A stretch of DNA of 64,000 bases from Chara braunii (taxonomy: Eukaryota; Streptophyta; Charophyceae; Charales; Characeae): positions 1,347,364 to 1,411,363 of the forward strand of contig BFEA01000141.1 of assembly GCA_003427395.1 (NCBI GenBank), in the 5' to 3' direction. Shown piece by piece: positions 34,712-46,789 of this stretch (position 1 is the stretch's first letter; each line of letters begins with the position of its first letter). Position numbers and translations under genes: made by a program. Below the pieces are notes generated by a model. That model saw only the letters and a list, made by a program, of their open reading frames with translations. It was not told the DNA's origin and searched no databases.

Positions 34712-35909
34712 GAAAGCTTCTCACATCCGTTATGGTCTGGAAAGACACCGACCACTCTAAGATTTTGTCTGTCTTCTTCACGTCTGGCTTCCGGCCCTTC
34801 TCGTTGCAGACAAACCCCAGGATAGTGACTTCTTTTATGCAGTGCTTGGATGTTGGTCCACTTGCAGTGAGGTTATATCCCTCCAGCAGACCCAAGACTC
34901 GATCGAGATCCTGGATATGCCTCCAGACAAAACGCCTCACTCCGGGCTGCACCTCGTCCTCCTCTTTCTCCTTTGGCCCTTTGACCGCCAAATCGTCGAT
35001 GTAGGGCTCAGTGATGTACGGACTGACTGTTTGCATGACCCTGATCATATGCCTTTGCACCATCGCCACCGCATTCGTCCAACCTCGAGGGACCACATTC
35101 ATGTGGATTAGCCCCCTTGGCGTGTGCATTGTCGTCACCGGCCTATCGGGCGGGTATACAAGAAACTAATCATACCTGGAATAGAGGTCTATAAGTGAGA
35201 TTATAGGCCTCCCTGCGCATGACTCTGACAGTGTATCTGCATTCGGCAAGCCTCCCGCATCTCGCACCGTTACCGCATTTAGTCGTTGCAGATCCTGTAC
35301 CCACCGTAGCGTCCCGTTCGACTTGATAAAGCAGAACCAAGGGGAAGCATATGGACCACTAGAGTAGCCGGCAGCATGCGTGCGCATCTTGCCATCCAAA
35401 TAGCCCACCACCATCTTCTCCTCATCAGGGTTTGGGTATCGTGCACCCCTTAGGTTCCAGGGCTCGTGGGGGACCGTGTGGATCCAAATCATCGGGATCT
35501 TGTCCACATCCAGCCTCCCTCGCTGATCGTCATTAAAGGCGTATGCGCGATGCCTCTTCTTCATTAGCTGCACCATCAACATCCTTTCCTGGGGCGAAAG
35601 AAACCCCGGCTCCCCGACTATTAACTTCTCTTCATTTCCATCATTGATACGGCATGGATCCCTAAGTGCCTACTCTTGCATTCGTCGTATCAATCCTCGC
35701 TCCCGCTCGTAATAAGCCTCTTCATCTTCCGTAACAAGCACGGGAACAGGGCGACATTTTTTATCCACCGTTTTGTACCGCCTTTGGGCGCCCTCCTTAA
35801 GCCGTCCCCTAAAAAAAGTCAGCTTGTTGTTTGTGCTTGTGCCATCGCAGACCCTTTTCTTCCCCCAGGAAATCGATAGATAAGCTCCACTTCTCCTGCC
35901 TGTGGGCAT
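34656..35909 (-). pseudogene. gypsy reverse transcriptase region of pol, inactivated
   Basis: RT copies the element RNA into cDNA. Visible blocks are SPWFCFIKSNGTLRWVQDLQRLN (fingers), PIISLIDLYSRYD (motif A Asp), YPPDRPVTTMHTPRGLIHMNVVPRGWTNA (motif B region) and catalytic YIDD at 34992-35003, which is intact. TAG codons at 35670-35672 and 35166-35168 interrupt the frame; both fit CAG to TAG. The frame differs by one from gag-protease and overlaps it from about 35909 to 35819, so either a frameshift joins them in living copies or an indel separated them here. The frame closes shortly after an inserted base near 34700. Confidence 0.9.
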
Positions 35910-38900
35910 TCCAAAACATGCTCTCGCAAGGCCTTGATGGCCTCCGGGTCCGCGAGCTCATGCGCTGCCACGATCTCCATAGCCTTACTCACGTCTGTAA
36001 GACTTAGTGACAGTACCTCCGCCCCATCCTCCTCCTCGGGTTCCTCCCAGAGCCTCCGCCGCTCATTCTCCGATTCCACGTAGGTGAACGAGCCGGGGTT
36101 AGGCCTATTCCACTCACTTCCTGGCCCCGTGTTCCGACAGGTGACAACTTCATAGTTTTCACAGGCTGGGTCACTCATGAGCAATATCATCGTTCCATCG
36201 TGCTTGTACATGAACGATTTGCCCAGAAGAATAGGATAGTCCACATCTGGCATGACGAAAAAACACGTCCTCGCTCGCACCTTGCCAATCTCTATAATCA
36301 CATTCAACGCGGTGCCGCAAAAAACTGCCTTGCAGTTAGCTCCGTGCAGCATGCTGTGATCTGCACGGTCGATCTCCATCCCAAGCATGAGCGCATCTCT
36401 TTCCCTAATGATGTTCATTTCAGCGCCCGTATCCATCATTGCCACGCACTTCTTCTCTTTTACTACCAAGTCCACCAATCCACATGCCACACACTTCCAG
36501 TCCATTCTTGTCCCAGCTTGTGTACATCCCACTTCCCTGGGCAAGACGATACTCAAATACACGTTGGGCACTAGCCTTCGAGACAATCGCCCTTTCAACT
36601 CCTCCCGGAGTCTTGGTGCGGACGCCAGAATATCTTTTAAGTTCATAAGGTCGTTATGACCTTCAAGGAGCCGGTCCACCATCCTTTCCACGTCGAAGTC
36701 CTCCTCTAACCTGACGGTGTACTTTCTCTTCCTGGGCAAACCTTCCTGTAGACCTGGCTCGGCTCTCTCCTGAGCCTCCCTTCTCTGGGCTCTTTGCTCC
36801 GTCTGCCGATCCTCCTCCTGACGAAATCTCTCATCCTCCGTGTCTTCTTCCTCTTCCTCTTTTTCCTGGACCTCGACCACCTTCTTCCTACGCTCAGGCT
36901 CAGGTCTCTTCCGTGGAGGTGCCTGACTTGGCGTCTGACTAGGGCCCGCCTTACTTTGGCTCTTGGTTTGAGTTGCTTGTGGCGCCCGCCCATGCGGGGT
37001 GGGCGATCTGAACGTCATTCCTGACCTGGGGCCAGACCCTGCTACGGCAACCCCGGGACTACTCTGCTGTCCAGCTGCCGGCCCCGGCGCGGTCTCATAG
37101 AGAAAGACCTTCGGGAGGTTGACTCTCCACCCCTGAACTTCATCACATAGCCTTTTTAGTCTCCGCTGGTACCTCCCCATTTTTTCTATCAGATCCTCCA
37201 TCTTTTCCAGGGTGGTTATGGCCGGCTCCCTCTCACCCTCTTTCCCCTCATCATCCGATTAAACACGTATCGACTCTTCCTTTATGGCCCCAACTTTTAG
37301 CAGTTGCATAACCTCCTCACTATCCCCCGTAATCTCTTCGATTCCTATGGCCGGGTCTTCTCTCTCCTGCCACATTCTGAGCATGGTCGGGGCAGCCGAT
37401 GACCCTCCCGCCGCCCGCATGACGGCCTCCTACCTGATCCCTCCCGGGGTCTTCGGGTCAATGTGTTCCCCCCACTTATCGTATATATCTCCATCCATAC
37501 AAGAGGAAATCAGGCCCGCAAGCTCATCATTCCGCCGTTGCTGGCAGAACCGAATCGTGTGGCCTACAACGCCACAATGCCAGCAGGTCGCATTCCGCCA
37601 GTCGAAGCGGGGTCTCCCATACCCTTGGCCCCCTTGCTGACTGCCCTGGTCACCTTGGCCCCGGCCCCCCTAGCTATTCCATCCACCACCACGTCCCCCG
37701 CCATTTCGGCCTCGTCCGCCACCCCTCTGGCCTCCTTGTCCCCGACCCCTATTGCCCTGTCCACCTTGCCCTTGGCCTCCTCCACCCACCACGCTAGCCT
37801 GCAATGCTTGCTGCGAAGGGGGAGGTTGGGCCGCGAATTGGCCTTGCGTCGCCGAGAAACTTGGCGGCCCTGCGCTCGTTGACGGACCCGAAAACGGAAC
37901 CATCTGTCCAGTATGGGCTTGGCCCCCTCCACACGAGGCGCAATGACTACAGCTAGGCCAGGGCGCCGCCTGACAGTACGGTACCCAATGTCCGCAAGCC
38001 GGAGGCGGCCCTATTGATGCCGGCCCTGCCGATATGGGCACGGTTACGGCGGCTGTTGGCGATGCGGCAACTGCCTGGGGGATCTGCCCTTTGCCAGACC
38101 CTTGGCCTCCCAGCAACAGATTGCGTTGCTTCCGCTGGGCCTTGGTAAGGATTTGCGATCCCGTCTCCTCCCCGCCGTAATCCTCCTGCCCGGCGCCTTC
38201 ATCCCCCACCTCCTTTCCTCGGCCTTGGACCACGACTACCACCTTTTCTTGCGCCTCGGCATCCTGGCCGTCGTAGCCTAACGCCGCAAGTACATCAGCA
38301 ACTATCCTCTTTACTCCCGGGGTCCCTGATGCAGTAGCGTCCCTCTTCTTCCTCTTCCTTCTTTGCAGGCGCATCTGATGCTGCTCCACTTGGTCTAAAC
38401 TCCCATCCTCCACTCCTCTGTCGATGGTGGCCCAAGTAAGCTTTGCGCTGCCTCCTCTATGACTCGTCAATTTGGCTGCCTCTGACGCAGTGAGCAGTCC
38501 CAGAAAGATGGCGCACTGCCTTTCCTCAGAGATCCCGTGAACTTTCCTTGCCTTCTTCTTAAACTCCTATACGAAGGCCCCTATCGTGGTAAAGTCGTCC
38601 TTGTTCATCGCCTCAAGGTCCGAGATGGTAAGCAACCCATCACCTAACCGATACTTGCGCAGCATGCTCTCCCTAAACCTTGCCCAACTGTCATTGGCGG
38701 CATCCACAACCTTCTGCACTTCCTGATGGTGCCCATGGAGCACGTACCTCATAATGCGCTGGAATTTCACCTCGTCTAACAATCCCACCATCGCCTGCTC
38801 CACCAGATCTAGCCAATCTACATTGAAATGGAAGGTCTCAACCTTCGGGACGTTACTCGGGGTCTTCTCATGTCGATCTAGGGCTGCGATGAAGTCCTCG

Positions 38901-38950
38901 AGGGTCAGGACCCTTCCGGCGCCATCTGATATGCTGCCACCCTTCGGCAT
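35819..38950 (-). pseudogene. gypsy Gag-protease ORF, inactivated
   Basis: A single frame of 1043 codons runs from ATG 38950 and is interrupted by TAG 38567-38569, TAG 37670-37672, TAG 37430-37432 and TAA 37259-37261. The N-terminal part is a Gag capsid-like domain (TLEDFIAALDRH, LLDEVKFQRIMRYVLHG, DDFTTIGAFV...EFKKKARK). A basic stretch and a long Gly/Gln/Arg-rich region follow (about residues 345-445), then a CCHC knuckle CWHCGVVGHTIRFC (37544-37585, residues 456-469) that binds element RNA. Pro- and Glu-rich linkers lead to the aspartic protease with DTGA at residues 840-843 and YPILLG further on. Each stop is a C-to-T change away from Gln. The coding domains otherwise look well conserved. 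Confidence 0.92.
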
Positions 38951-39248
38951 CTTGGTAGGCCTCCTTTTCCAATTTCCTGTTAAGAGAAAACCAAGGCACT
39001 CACCTACTTAGCATCCTACTTCTTTCTGGTCTAGCCCGCATCACCTACCTAACCTCACCCTTGACGTGAGTATTGCCGCCCTTTATGCTCTTGCTAGGAC
39101 CGGGCAGACAACCAAATACACATATACAGGTGCGAACTTCCCCTTTTTATACTTAGTCCCACGTCACTTTCCTTACACTTCAATCACACTTGTCACTCTC
39201 TTATGCCTATTTTCTTACTTGCACCCGGATATCGTTCCACTAGGAACA
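38951..39248 (-). other. gypsy 5' leader
   Basis: About 300 bp between PBS and the gag ATG at 38950; no ORF is recognised. This is where a packaging signal would be expected. Confidence 0.6.
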
Positions 39249-39261
39249 GGCAACGGCGCCA
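39249..39261 (-). promoter_or_regulatory. primer binding site, tRNA-Asp type
   Basis: The minus strand reads TGGCGCCGTTGCC two bases after the LTR end (GCTCGACA-GG). It is complementary to the 3' end of plant tRNA-Asp (…GGCAACGGCGCCA), a primer used by several plant gypsy lineages. The match is 13 nt here, against 18 nt in element B. Confidence 0.85.
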
Positions 39262-39263
39262 CC

Positions 39264-40295
39264 TGTCGAGCACATCGGTCCGGCACCGCTCGTGGCAGCG
39301 CGGGACCCTCTCGGCCGCGTCACGCAGGAGTTGGACCAACCTTGTCATGAACACACAAATGAAGCTTCCTTAGGCCGCTCCGACCGAGTGCGCCAGCCAT
39401 ACCTCTCGCGAGCCCCTACGACAGGATAAGGCCTACGCGAGGCACAACTTACCTCCACCTTACGGGAGCTATCACCTCCCTTCGGTGGGCGGATCCCAGC
39501 CGAGCTACCAGTCCACAGTACAAAGGCTACTCGGTTGCAATCGCAGAGGTGGACCAGCCGAGGGCGTTTCTCGTTCGATGTAGCATAGGGGGTACGCGCG
39601 GTAATACCCCAATCGGACCCGCACGCGAACCGACATCTTGGGGGGCTGAAGTCCCAAGCGCGACCCGTAGTCGGTCGGCCAGAACGCATCCCACTCACCA
39701 CGCATACACCACTCTACGAACACAAAAAGGGAACACATACACACATACACACATACACACGAAATGACACAACACAAACAACGCGACAACGCTCTTAGCC
39801 CTTTAGTAACCGTCCCATAACTTTTTGATGCGGAAATTGGATAGGCGTCGGGTGTGAGACTTAGTATAAAATCGCACGGACGCAGGGCTAACTCATATCG
39901 ACTCGCAATGCAAGCGTACACAAGCGGTCGCAATGGTGGCGTACTATGTATCCCCTATACTCGCGCGGCCCTCGTTAATCTCGAGGGCCACATTCGACAC
40001 TCAAGTGTCGGCTGACACACGCCTTGAGGGTTAATCTCTCGATGCTGGACAACCGCCATGCGCGCTTGAAGACCACACCATCTTCTGCACCCTGTGCAGA
40101 GGGGTTGAGTAAGCTTTAAGCTGTCGTGGCGGTCGAACATCAAGGGGTTTGACTTTGACGGCTGCCACGGACTATAACATCTAACTATGAAAGCTCAAAA
40201 AAAGGAAATTCACTCCAACTGTCATTAGCTTAGTGGCCTCCTAGAATAGAAGGGGGTAGACAGGCCCAAACGACACACGCGAGGAGGAGGCCCGG
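39264..40295 (-). repeat. gypsy 5' LTR, distal part next to the PBS
   Basis: Plus-strand TGTCGAGCACATCGG at 39264 is the CA end of the minus-strand LTR. It matches 19643-20662 throughout, including the core module (about 39375-39590) and the block around GTATAAAATCGCACGGACGC. Homology stops at 40295, where the nested element begins, and resumes at 51161. Confidence 0.88.
40292..40295. other. target-site duplication CCGG, left copy
   Basis: CCGG immediately before TG at 40296 recurs at 51157-51160 immediately after CA at 51156. The uninterrupted 3' LTR has CCGA at the matching place (20659-20662). Confidence 0.75.
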
Positions 40296-40330
40296 TGTCG
40301 CGCGCGGCGGTCCCACACCCAGACGCAAAG

Positions 40331-40690
40331 TAGGTTTTGTGTCGGACCTCACGGTCGTGGCACGCAGGAGTATCTTTTGTCACCTTTAAGAAAACACCAC
40401 TCCGACCGTGCGTGCGTGTTATACCTCTCGCGACTCCCTACGACAGGTTAGGGATCCCGCGAGGTACAACATTACCTCCACCTGCGGGAGCTCTCACCAT
40501 TCCTTAGGCGGGCATATCCCTGCTGAGCTACTGACCCACATACGAAGGCTTTTACATGCAATCGCAAAGGTAGGCCAGCCGAGGACGTTTTCTCGATCGC
40601 CGTAGCATAGGCATCCGCGCGGTAGAATGCCTTAAGACTGACCCGTATGTCGAGTCCCGAGGTGCTAACTTCCCCGGACCGACTATCTAA
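40331..40690 (-). repeat. diverged LTR core module
   Basis: Plus-strand TGTCGGACC...CACGGTCGTGGCACGCAGGAG, then TACCTCTCGCGACTCCCTA, CTGCGGGAGCT and CAGCCGAGGACGTT parallel the gypsy LTR end, but with many substitutions and small indels, so it belongs to another family. Confidence 0.75.
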
Positions 40691-41913
40691 TCAGGTAAAC
40701 TTCTTGGACAATCTTTCACGCTAAGTTAACTATGTTTATGACTCTATGTTTCTTATGTTGATCTTATGAGAAGCCAAAGTCGAGCACTTTGTAATCCCTC
40801 TTTCTCTCGAATAGAAACCTAAACAAATGACTTTCTGAGCCTCAACCAGCTACGATCCATTCACAAGTATATATATATATACATATACAAATGTATATAT
40901 ATAAATTAAGGGAGCTGACTGAGCGGTGGGATTGTCGTGCCCCTTTGCCCGAATATCTCAGACGATCCCGAACTCAGAAGACAGCACAAACGTCCAACAC
41001 CTGTGCAGATGCAAGACATCACATACACGCATACAGATGCAGACACAAATGCGCTACAAGCGTCAACCTTTAATCGATTCATAACAAGTTACTCACGCCC
41101 CAAAACCTTGAAAATAACATTTCTTCCTAACCCTGACACCATTTACCCCAGCCCCATACATTTTCAAAGACTTCTGAGTGTGACTTGGACAATTTAAGCA
41201 TAGATACAGAGGGAAGATTTATCTGCTTCGTGCTTAGGTCTTGTCTTAGGTGTGGGTATCAAGCCATGGTGGAAGTTGAGTTGAAGTTCTACCGACCTGT
41301 TATCCAGAGATAACAAAATTTGCAGTTCCTTACGGATTTCTTCCGAAGTCCTTTCCAAGACGCGAAACCTATAGACACAACAGAGTCCAAGATAAACTTA
41401 ATATCTTTCTTCCTAACTGAGATCTAGGAAGTCCCTTCTAGACTTTGTGTCTTCTGTCTGACTCCTATCCTTAACTAATCGTTTTGGGTTGTTGCCCTTC
41501 CGCTCCAGGTAGTGAATAATAGTTCACTCCCCTTTTTACTGTCACAGTAACCCTCCATATTCCCTTCACTATCTTGTTCCTATCCCCCTTGGGATTATTT
41601 TGTCTGAGTTCCCTTCCTTTCCCTAACACACATGAATACATCACCAATCCAACCTGTAGAAAGGAATCTCATGGAAATAATCAGACAAATGGATAGTCTC
41701 TCTCTGAGACAAGATCTCACTTATCCCCTCTCAGTAGAATCAGAGATAGTTAGTCAGGACTGAACAATGCAGATTGTGGAGAAAGTTAGCGGTGGTATGG
41801 CAGACCATTCAAGATATAGCCACTTGCTACTGAAGCTTGTTTGACAAAGGCAACCTTGTGGGTCTTGGCCCCTGTGAGCCAAAACACACTTAGCGGTAGG
41901 CTTATCCTATGGT
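40691..41913. other. noncoding part of the nested LTR-like element
   Basis: Contains a short TA tract (about 40868-40884) and the words CGACCTGTTATC...GATAAC (about 41294-41318), which also occur in the gypsy LTR (about 21911-21934) in the same order relative to the core module and the hairpin array. No gene is seen. Confidence 0.55.
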
Positions 41914-42594
41914 TAATCACTGATAAGGCAGGTGCCCTTGAAACCTCACTACTCTTATATCAGATTAGTCACTGATAAGGCAGAATTTCCCTGCTACTTT
42001 TATCACTGGCTAGCCCTCAATAAGACGGGTGCCCAAGGATCCTTGCTATTCTTATTACCGACTAAGTGCTAGGATGTTTATTGATAAGGCAGGTGTCCTT
42101 GAAACCTCGCTAATCTTATATCAGACTAGTCACTGATAAGGCAGGATTTCCCTGCTACTCTTATCACTGGCCAGCCCTCAATAAGGTGAGTGTCCAAGGA
42201 TCCTTGCTACTCTTACCATTGAACGAATGTTAGGTTGATCAATGATAAGGCAGGTGTCCTTGAAACCTCACTACTCTTATATCAGACTAGTCACTAATAA
42301 GGCAGGATTTTCCTGCTANTCTTATCACTGGCTAGCCCTCAATAAGGCGGGTGTCCAAGGATCCTTGCTACTCTTACCACTGAAAAGAATGTTGGATTGG
42401 TTAATGATAAGGCAAGTGTCCTTGAAACCTCACTCCTCTTATATCAGACTAGTCACTGATAAGGCAGGATTTCCCTGCTACTCTTATTACTGGCTAGCCC
42501 TCAATGAGACGGGTGTCGAAGAATCCTTGCTCTTACCACTGACCAAGCGTAAGGCTCATCGGAATTAAGGCAGGCTTTCCCTGCTATTCTTACC
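41914..42594 (+). repeat. tandem hairpin array, GATAAG/CTTATC family
   Basis: Units of roughly 60-65 bp alternate in three types, making a higher-order repeat of about 190 bp. One type closes as CTAGTCA.TGATAAG / CTTATCA.TGGCTAG with an inner GCAGG/CCTGC. Another closes as AATAAG/CTTATT around the palindrome CAAGGATCCTTG. The third closes as CTGATAAG/CTTATATCAG. The change GATAAG to AATAAG is matched by CTTATC to CTTATT on the other arm. One N lies at 42319. It sits where the gypsy LTR has its own, unrelated hairpin array. Confidence 0.75.
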
Positions 42595-42777
42595 TCCACA
42601 CAAGTCTTAATCAATAAGTCGAGGGGCGTGTATCTGAGAGGACCACACAAAGACAAGTATAGAGGAGGATGGAGGAGGTGGGCACCATGATAGCGTCTCC
42701 CTCCTCTCCAATGCCCCATACTCTCCTTCTCTGGCTCTGTATGATGCCTAATGATAACAATCAGAATAAAGATATAA

Positions 42778-42803
42778 AATAATAATAATAATAATAATAA
42801 TAA

Positions 42804-42854
<51 letters not shown>

Positions 42855-42855
42855 C
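42778..42855. repeat. (TAA)n microsatellite
   Basis: AAT-type trinucleotide repeat. Further tracts of the same kind lie at about 44255-44278, 44671-44732, 46141-46253, 46648-46686 and 48860-48915, several directly beside copies of the ~310-bp repeat. Confidence 0.95.
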
Positions 42856-43142
42856 AATATTAACGATAATAATAAGTAATAATAGCAATAATAACCATAA
42901 TAATAATAATTGCGCGGCATACGAGCGTGACGATATACAGAACCAAGTTGTGAAATCACACAGATGTCCGAGTAGAGATGTACAGACCGAGTGCAGAATC
43001 CGTCAAAATGGGAAAACACGAAGAAACAATGGGCCAATGCTCGCATTCATGGGCCACATCAGTAAAGCATTCAGGGTCGCTCTTCCTTCGCCTGACAACC
43101 AGCCTGCGTGTCTGTCTGTCCATGTCAACCGTTTGCATGTCT

Positions 43143-43301
43143 CAGGCTGTTGGTTGGTCTCAGATTGTGTCTGTCCCCGTCTGTGTCTATACTACTTTAG
43201 ACTGTGCCTATCCCAGTCTGTGTGTTGTACTAATTCAGATTGTGTCTGTCCCAGTCTGTGTCTTGTACTACTTCAGACTGTGTCTGTCCCAGTCTATACT
43301 G
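43143..43301 (+). repeat. tandem ~50-bp repeat with a small stem-loop
   Basis: Four units, each with CAGACTG...CAGTCTG arms around TGTCTGTCC-type loops (variants AGATTG/CAGTCT with a T-G pair), separated by TGTACTACTTCA-like spacers. Confidence 0.65.
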
Positions 43302-43599
43302 TACGTTCCCACAGTGCGACTACACTTAGTCAGCGGTGCATCCTTATGCAGCCAGCGGTATAGCCCCGCTCAGTCCAGGTCCTGTCAAGCAAGTACCGTA
43401 TGGGAATGTGTGCACCATGGGTATGGAAAAGGGCAGACCACCTAGTTTCAGAAGTATAAATCAAAAGACAGCGTTCACCTGCTCATTGGTTGCTGCATGA
43501 GCCATGCGGAACCGATGCTACAACGTCTTGTGCAAGGCTGTCTGCAGATGCCCGTAGTCGCAATGGGCGTGAACGAAGAGTGTAGTCACAGTCGTAGGT

Positions 43600-44060
43600 G
43601 TAGTGCAGTGTATGTGTTTGTGTCACAATGGCTGGGCATGTTTGTGACTGTGCGTGACCGTGCATGTGACTGTGCACCACCGTGTGTGACTATGCACACT
43701 GTGTGTGACTGGACCCAACGTGTGTGTGAGTATCCTACGTGTCATAGTGTCTGTGCGTGTGATTATGTGTGTCACCGCGAACTGTGTGTCTATGCACTTT
43801 GTCTGTGCACTGCGTTTGTGACCGAGTCACCTTGTGTATGTGTCGGTGTCTGTGTCGCTGCGTGCATGTCGGTTCGTGTACATGCGGCCGTCTGCGTGTG
43901 TCACAACACTTGTGTGTGTGTCACGTATCTGCCTGGGTCACACCGCCTGGCTGTGTGTCACATTGCCTGGGACAAACCGTTTGTCACGGTGTACCGGGCG
44001 TCTTTGTGTATGTCCCAGTAGCTGTGTGCCTTGTGTGTCACTGTGAATCTGTGACTGTAA
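43600..44060. repeat. GTGT/GTGAC-rich simple sequence
   Basis: Low-complexity sequence dominated by TGTGTGAC, TGTGCA and GTGTGTCAC words. The open frames through it are compositional. Confidence 0.7.
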
Positions 44061-44300
44061 GATCAGAGAGTCGCGTGCGTGATATCCAGGGTGATCCGGC
44101 GTATGTAAACAGTGAGTTGTTTGGGCTCTGAGTCACCATAGCCAAATGGAAGTGTACTCTTACCCGGATGCCATATCTTTGAGTTTTGAGTGGGCGCATG
44201 TCGCCAGTTTGCTGCGCCACTGTCTGTACCCATGAAGAATGAGAGCAAGTCTGGTTCCTAATAATAATAATAATAATAGTACTATACAAGGGAGACGAAT

Positions 44301-44670
44301 AGCAACAATCTTCAACAACCATGCAACATAACATACGCAGACCAGATAATCGTGATCTCAACCAACAGCAGGATTGCATCACCATCAGCTCCAAATATGA
44401 TCACAACAAAAGTTCTCAGTTGACAATGTATGAACAGTCTCATCATCGTAAATGGAGAACCAATGTTGCTATCCTATTTGGCGCTCGGTGCCCAGACTAC
44501 ATATGGCAGAACCTGTCTAGCCTATGCTACAATGCCGAAGTTGACAACAACAGCTTCTCTGAAGTACAGCCAGCACCACACGCATCAGCACCAGGTAAGC
44601 CCCTTGTTTCACTTACTACCTCGTGCCCCCATTCACAGATGCCGTATGTACCCAGCCTACCGTGCAACCG

Positions 44671-44713
<43 letters not shown>

Positions 44714-45477
44714 TAATAATAATAATATAATACAAAAAAACGATAATAATAAGAAGGATAAGAAAGATGAACTGTAGCGAACTTCAGCAATCAAACAACA
44801 TCATACATATGTGACCAGATAGTCTTGGCCTCGAACCAACCGCAGAATTGCACCACGAGATTCACCAAATAAGAGCACACCGAGAGTTCCCAATGGACAA
44901 TGCTGAAATAGTCCCATCATCATTGTCAACGAAGAACCAAATGTTGATCTCCTATCTGGCATTCGGAGCCCGGACTACAGATGGCAGATCCTATCTAGCC
45001 TACAACTACAATGCCAACGTTGTCATCAACAGCTTCTCCGAAGTACAAGCAGATCTCGGCCGATGCCGTCGCGTCAAGCACCAGGTATGTCTGGCGCATC
45101 ACTCTCAACCCCGATCCCCAACACACAGTATGCCACGCGCTTATTCGTAGAGTTTGGACGCTGTGTGTGCAAGTGCAAGCGCGCATGGGTGAGTCTCAGT
45201 TTGGCGGGCTCAGCTGATGTCATTGATGATTGCCCCAGGGAAGTTGTTGAAAGGCCACTGTTGTGAAGCAGGTTTTGCACTGTATGAGTGAAACAATCAG
45301 CATTCAACCTGCTTGGTAGTTGCTCTTCGCGTGGGGGACGTATCAGAGTAGAGCTGCCATGGGAGCCGTAATGTCGGGCGTTCATCTTGCAACATTTTCC
45401 AGGAAGGCAAAAGGAAGAGAAGAAACGAAGTAGCACGTGCCAAGGCCATGTAACGGACAGCTCGGCACAGTCCCCCC

Positions 45478-45538
<61 letters not shown>

Positions 45539-46173
45539 CTCGTTGTTCTTCCACTCTTCTGTTCTCTCCTGCATACGATCAAACACTGCTAAAGGTCACG
45601 ATCTGTAATAGTTGAAAACTAAAACATCGAATTTGTAAATCAATAAAACAGATGAATCTGGCTGACCCCCTCTTCCAGGTTCATCCCATGCATGTCGTGT
45701 AGCATTGGCATGGGGAATGATGGCAGCATCATTTGGTGCACCCGTATACAGGTAAGTATCCCCCTTTGTCTGTCTGCCTGTTTTGTCTCTCTTTCTGTTT
45801 GTCTGTCCCGGTCTCTGTCTGTGCCTTTGTCTGCACCTCTGTCCGTGTCTCCATTCGTTCCCTGTCACAGTGTCTGTTTCACTGTGTCATAATGTCCGTG
45901 AACCCGTGTGTGCATTTCAGAGCCTCTGCGCGGGGTATTCAGGGTGATCTAGGGTGAGAGTGGGCGCGAACAGCGGTGTTAGACATAGTTACGAGACTTG
46001 AGAGTTCAGGCATTGAAGTGCCATAGCCTGCTATTTCGAGTTTGCATCCGTAATGCGTTCCGGACTTCCATATCTCTGGGCTTTGAGTGGGCGCCAAGCG
46101 CCAGTGTACATCACCATCTGTTTGCATGTATGCGAAGTTAATATTAATAATAATAATAATAATAACAATACCG

Positions 46174-46206
<33 letters not shown>

Positions 46207-46576
46207 TTGATTATAATAATAATACGAAATAATAATAATAATAATAATAGTTTGCAAGAAAGATGAGCAACAACGAATTCCAGAAATCGAACAACATCAT
46301 ACACTAGGGACTAGATAGTCGTGACCTCGAACCACCAACAGGACTGCATCACGAGTTTCACCAAATAAGAGTACAGTAAAAGCTCCTAATTTGACAATGC
46401 TGAAACAGTCTCATCATCATCAACGAATAACCAATGTTGGTTTCCTATCTGCCGCTCGACGCCCAGACTACGAATAGCAGATCCTCTCTAGCCTAGAATA
46501 TGATGCCGAATGTTGACGACAACAACTTTCTGAGTATGAGCAGGTAGTGGCCAACGCCGCCGGCTTCAGGCACCAG
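44301..46576 (+). repeat. three direct copies of a ~310-bp unit, each ending at a splice-donor-like GTANGY
   Basis: Copies at 44301-44594, 44775-45084 and 46262-46576 share ACATCATAC..., CCAGATAGTC, AACAATGCTGAAA..GTC.CATCATC, GCCCAGACTAC and CACCAG, and end in CAG followed by GTAAGC, GTATGT and GTAAGT. AAT microsatellites precede each copy. Between copies 2 and 3 lie unrelated segments, including a CT microsatellite. No consistent reading frame is shared, so a protein-coding exon is doubtful. Confidence 0.65.
45481..45535. repeat. (CT)n microsatellite
   Basis: Pure CT run of about 55 bp. The Glu-Arg and Leu-Ser frames are artefacts of it. Confidence 0.95.
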
Positions 46577-46649
46577 GTAAGTCTCTCGCTTCACCCCCTA
46601 CGTCGATCCCGCATGCGCAGATGCCACTAGTACCCAAAGATCATCATGC

Positions 46650-46687
<38 letters not shown>

Positions 46688-46789
46688 CATGTATACAAGC
46701 TATCTTTCAGGTTCGGTGCAGTCGAAGAGAGGGCGCGTTGCATTAAAGGGACTGGCGCGCTATAGTGGTGGCAATCGACAGTCGAGCAA

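Noticed and set aside
29283-38950. Reassigned or readthrough TAG codons in gypsy ORFs
   Set aside because: TGA and TAA also interrupt the same frames, integrase ends at TAG, and frameshifts are present, so decay is the simpler explanation.
43497-44021. Cys/Val-rich 174-residue open frame
   Set aside because: It is produced by GTGT/GTGAC simple sequence.
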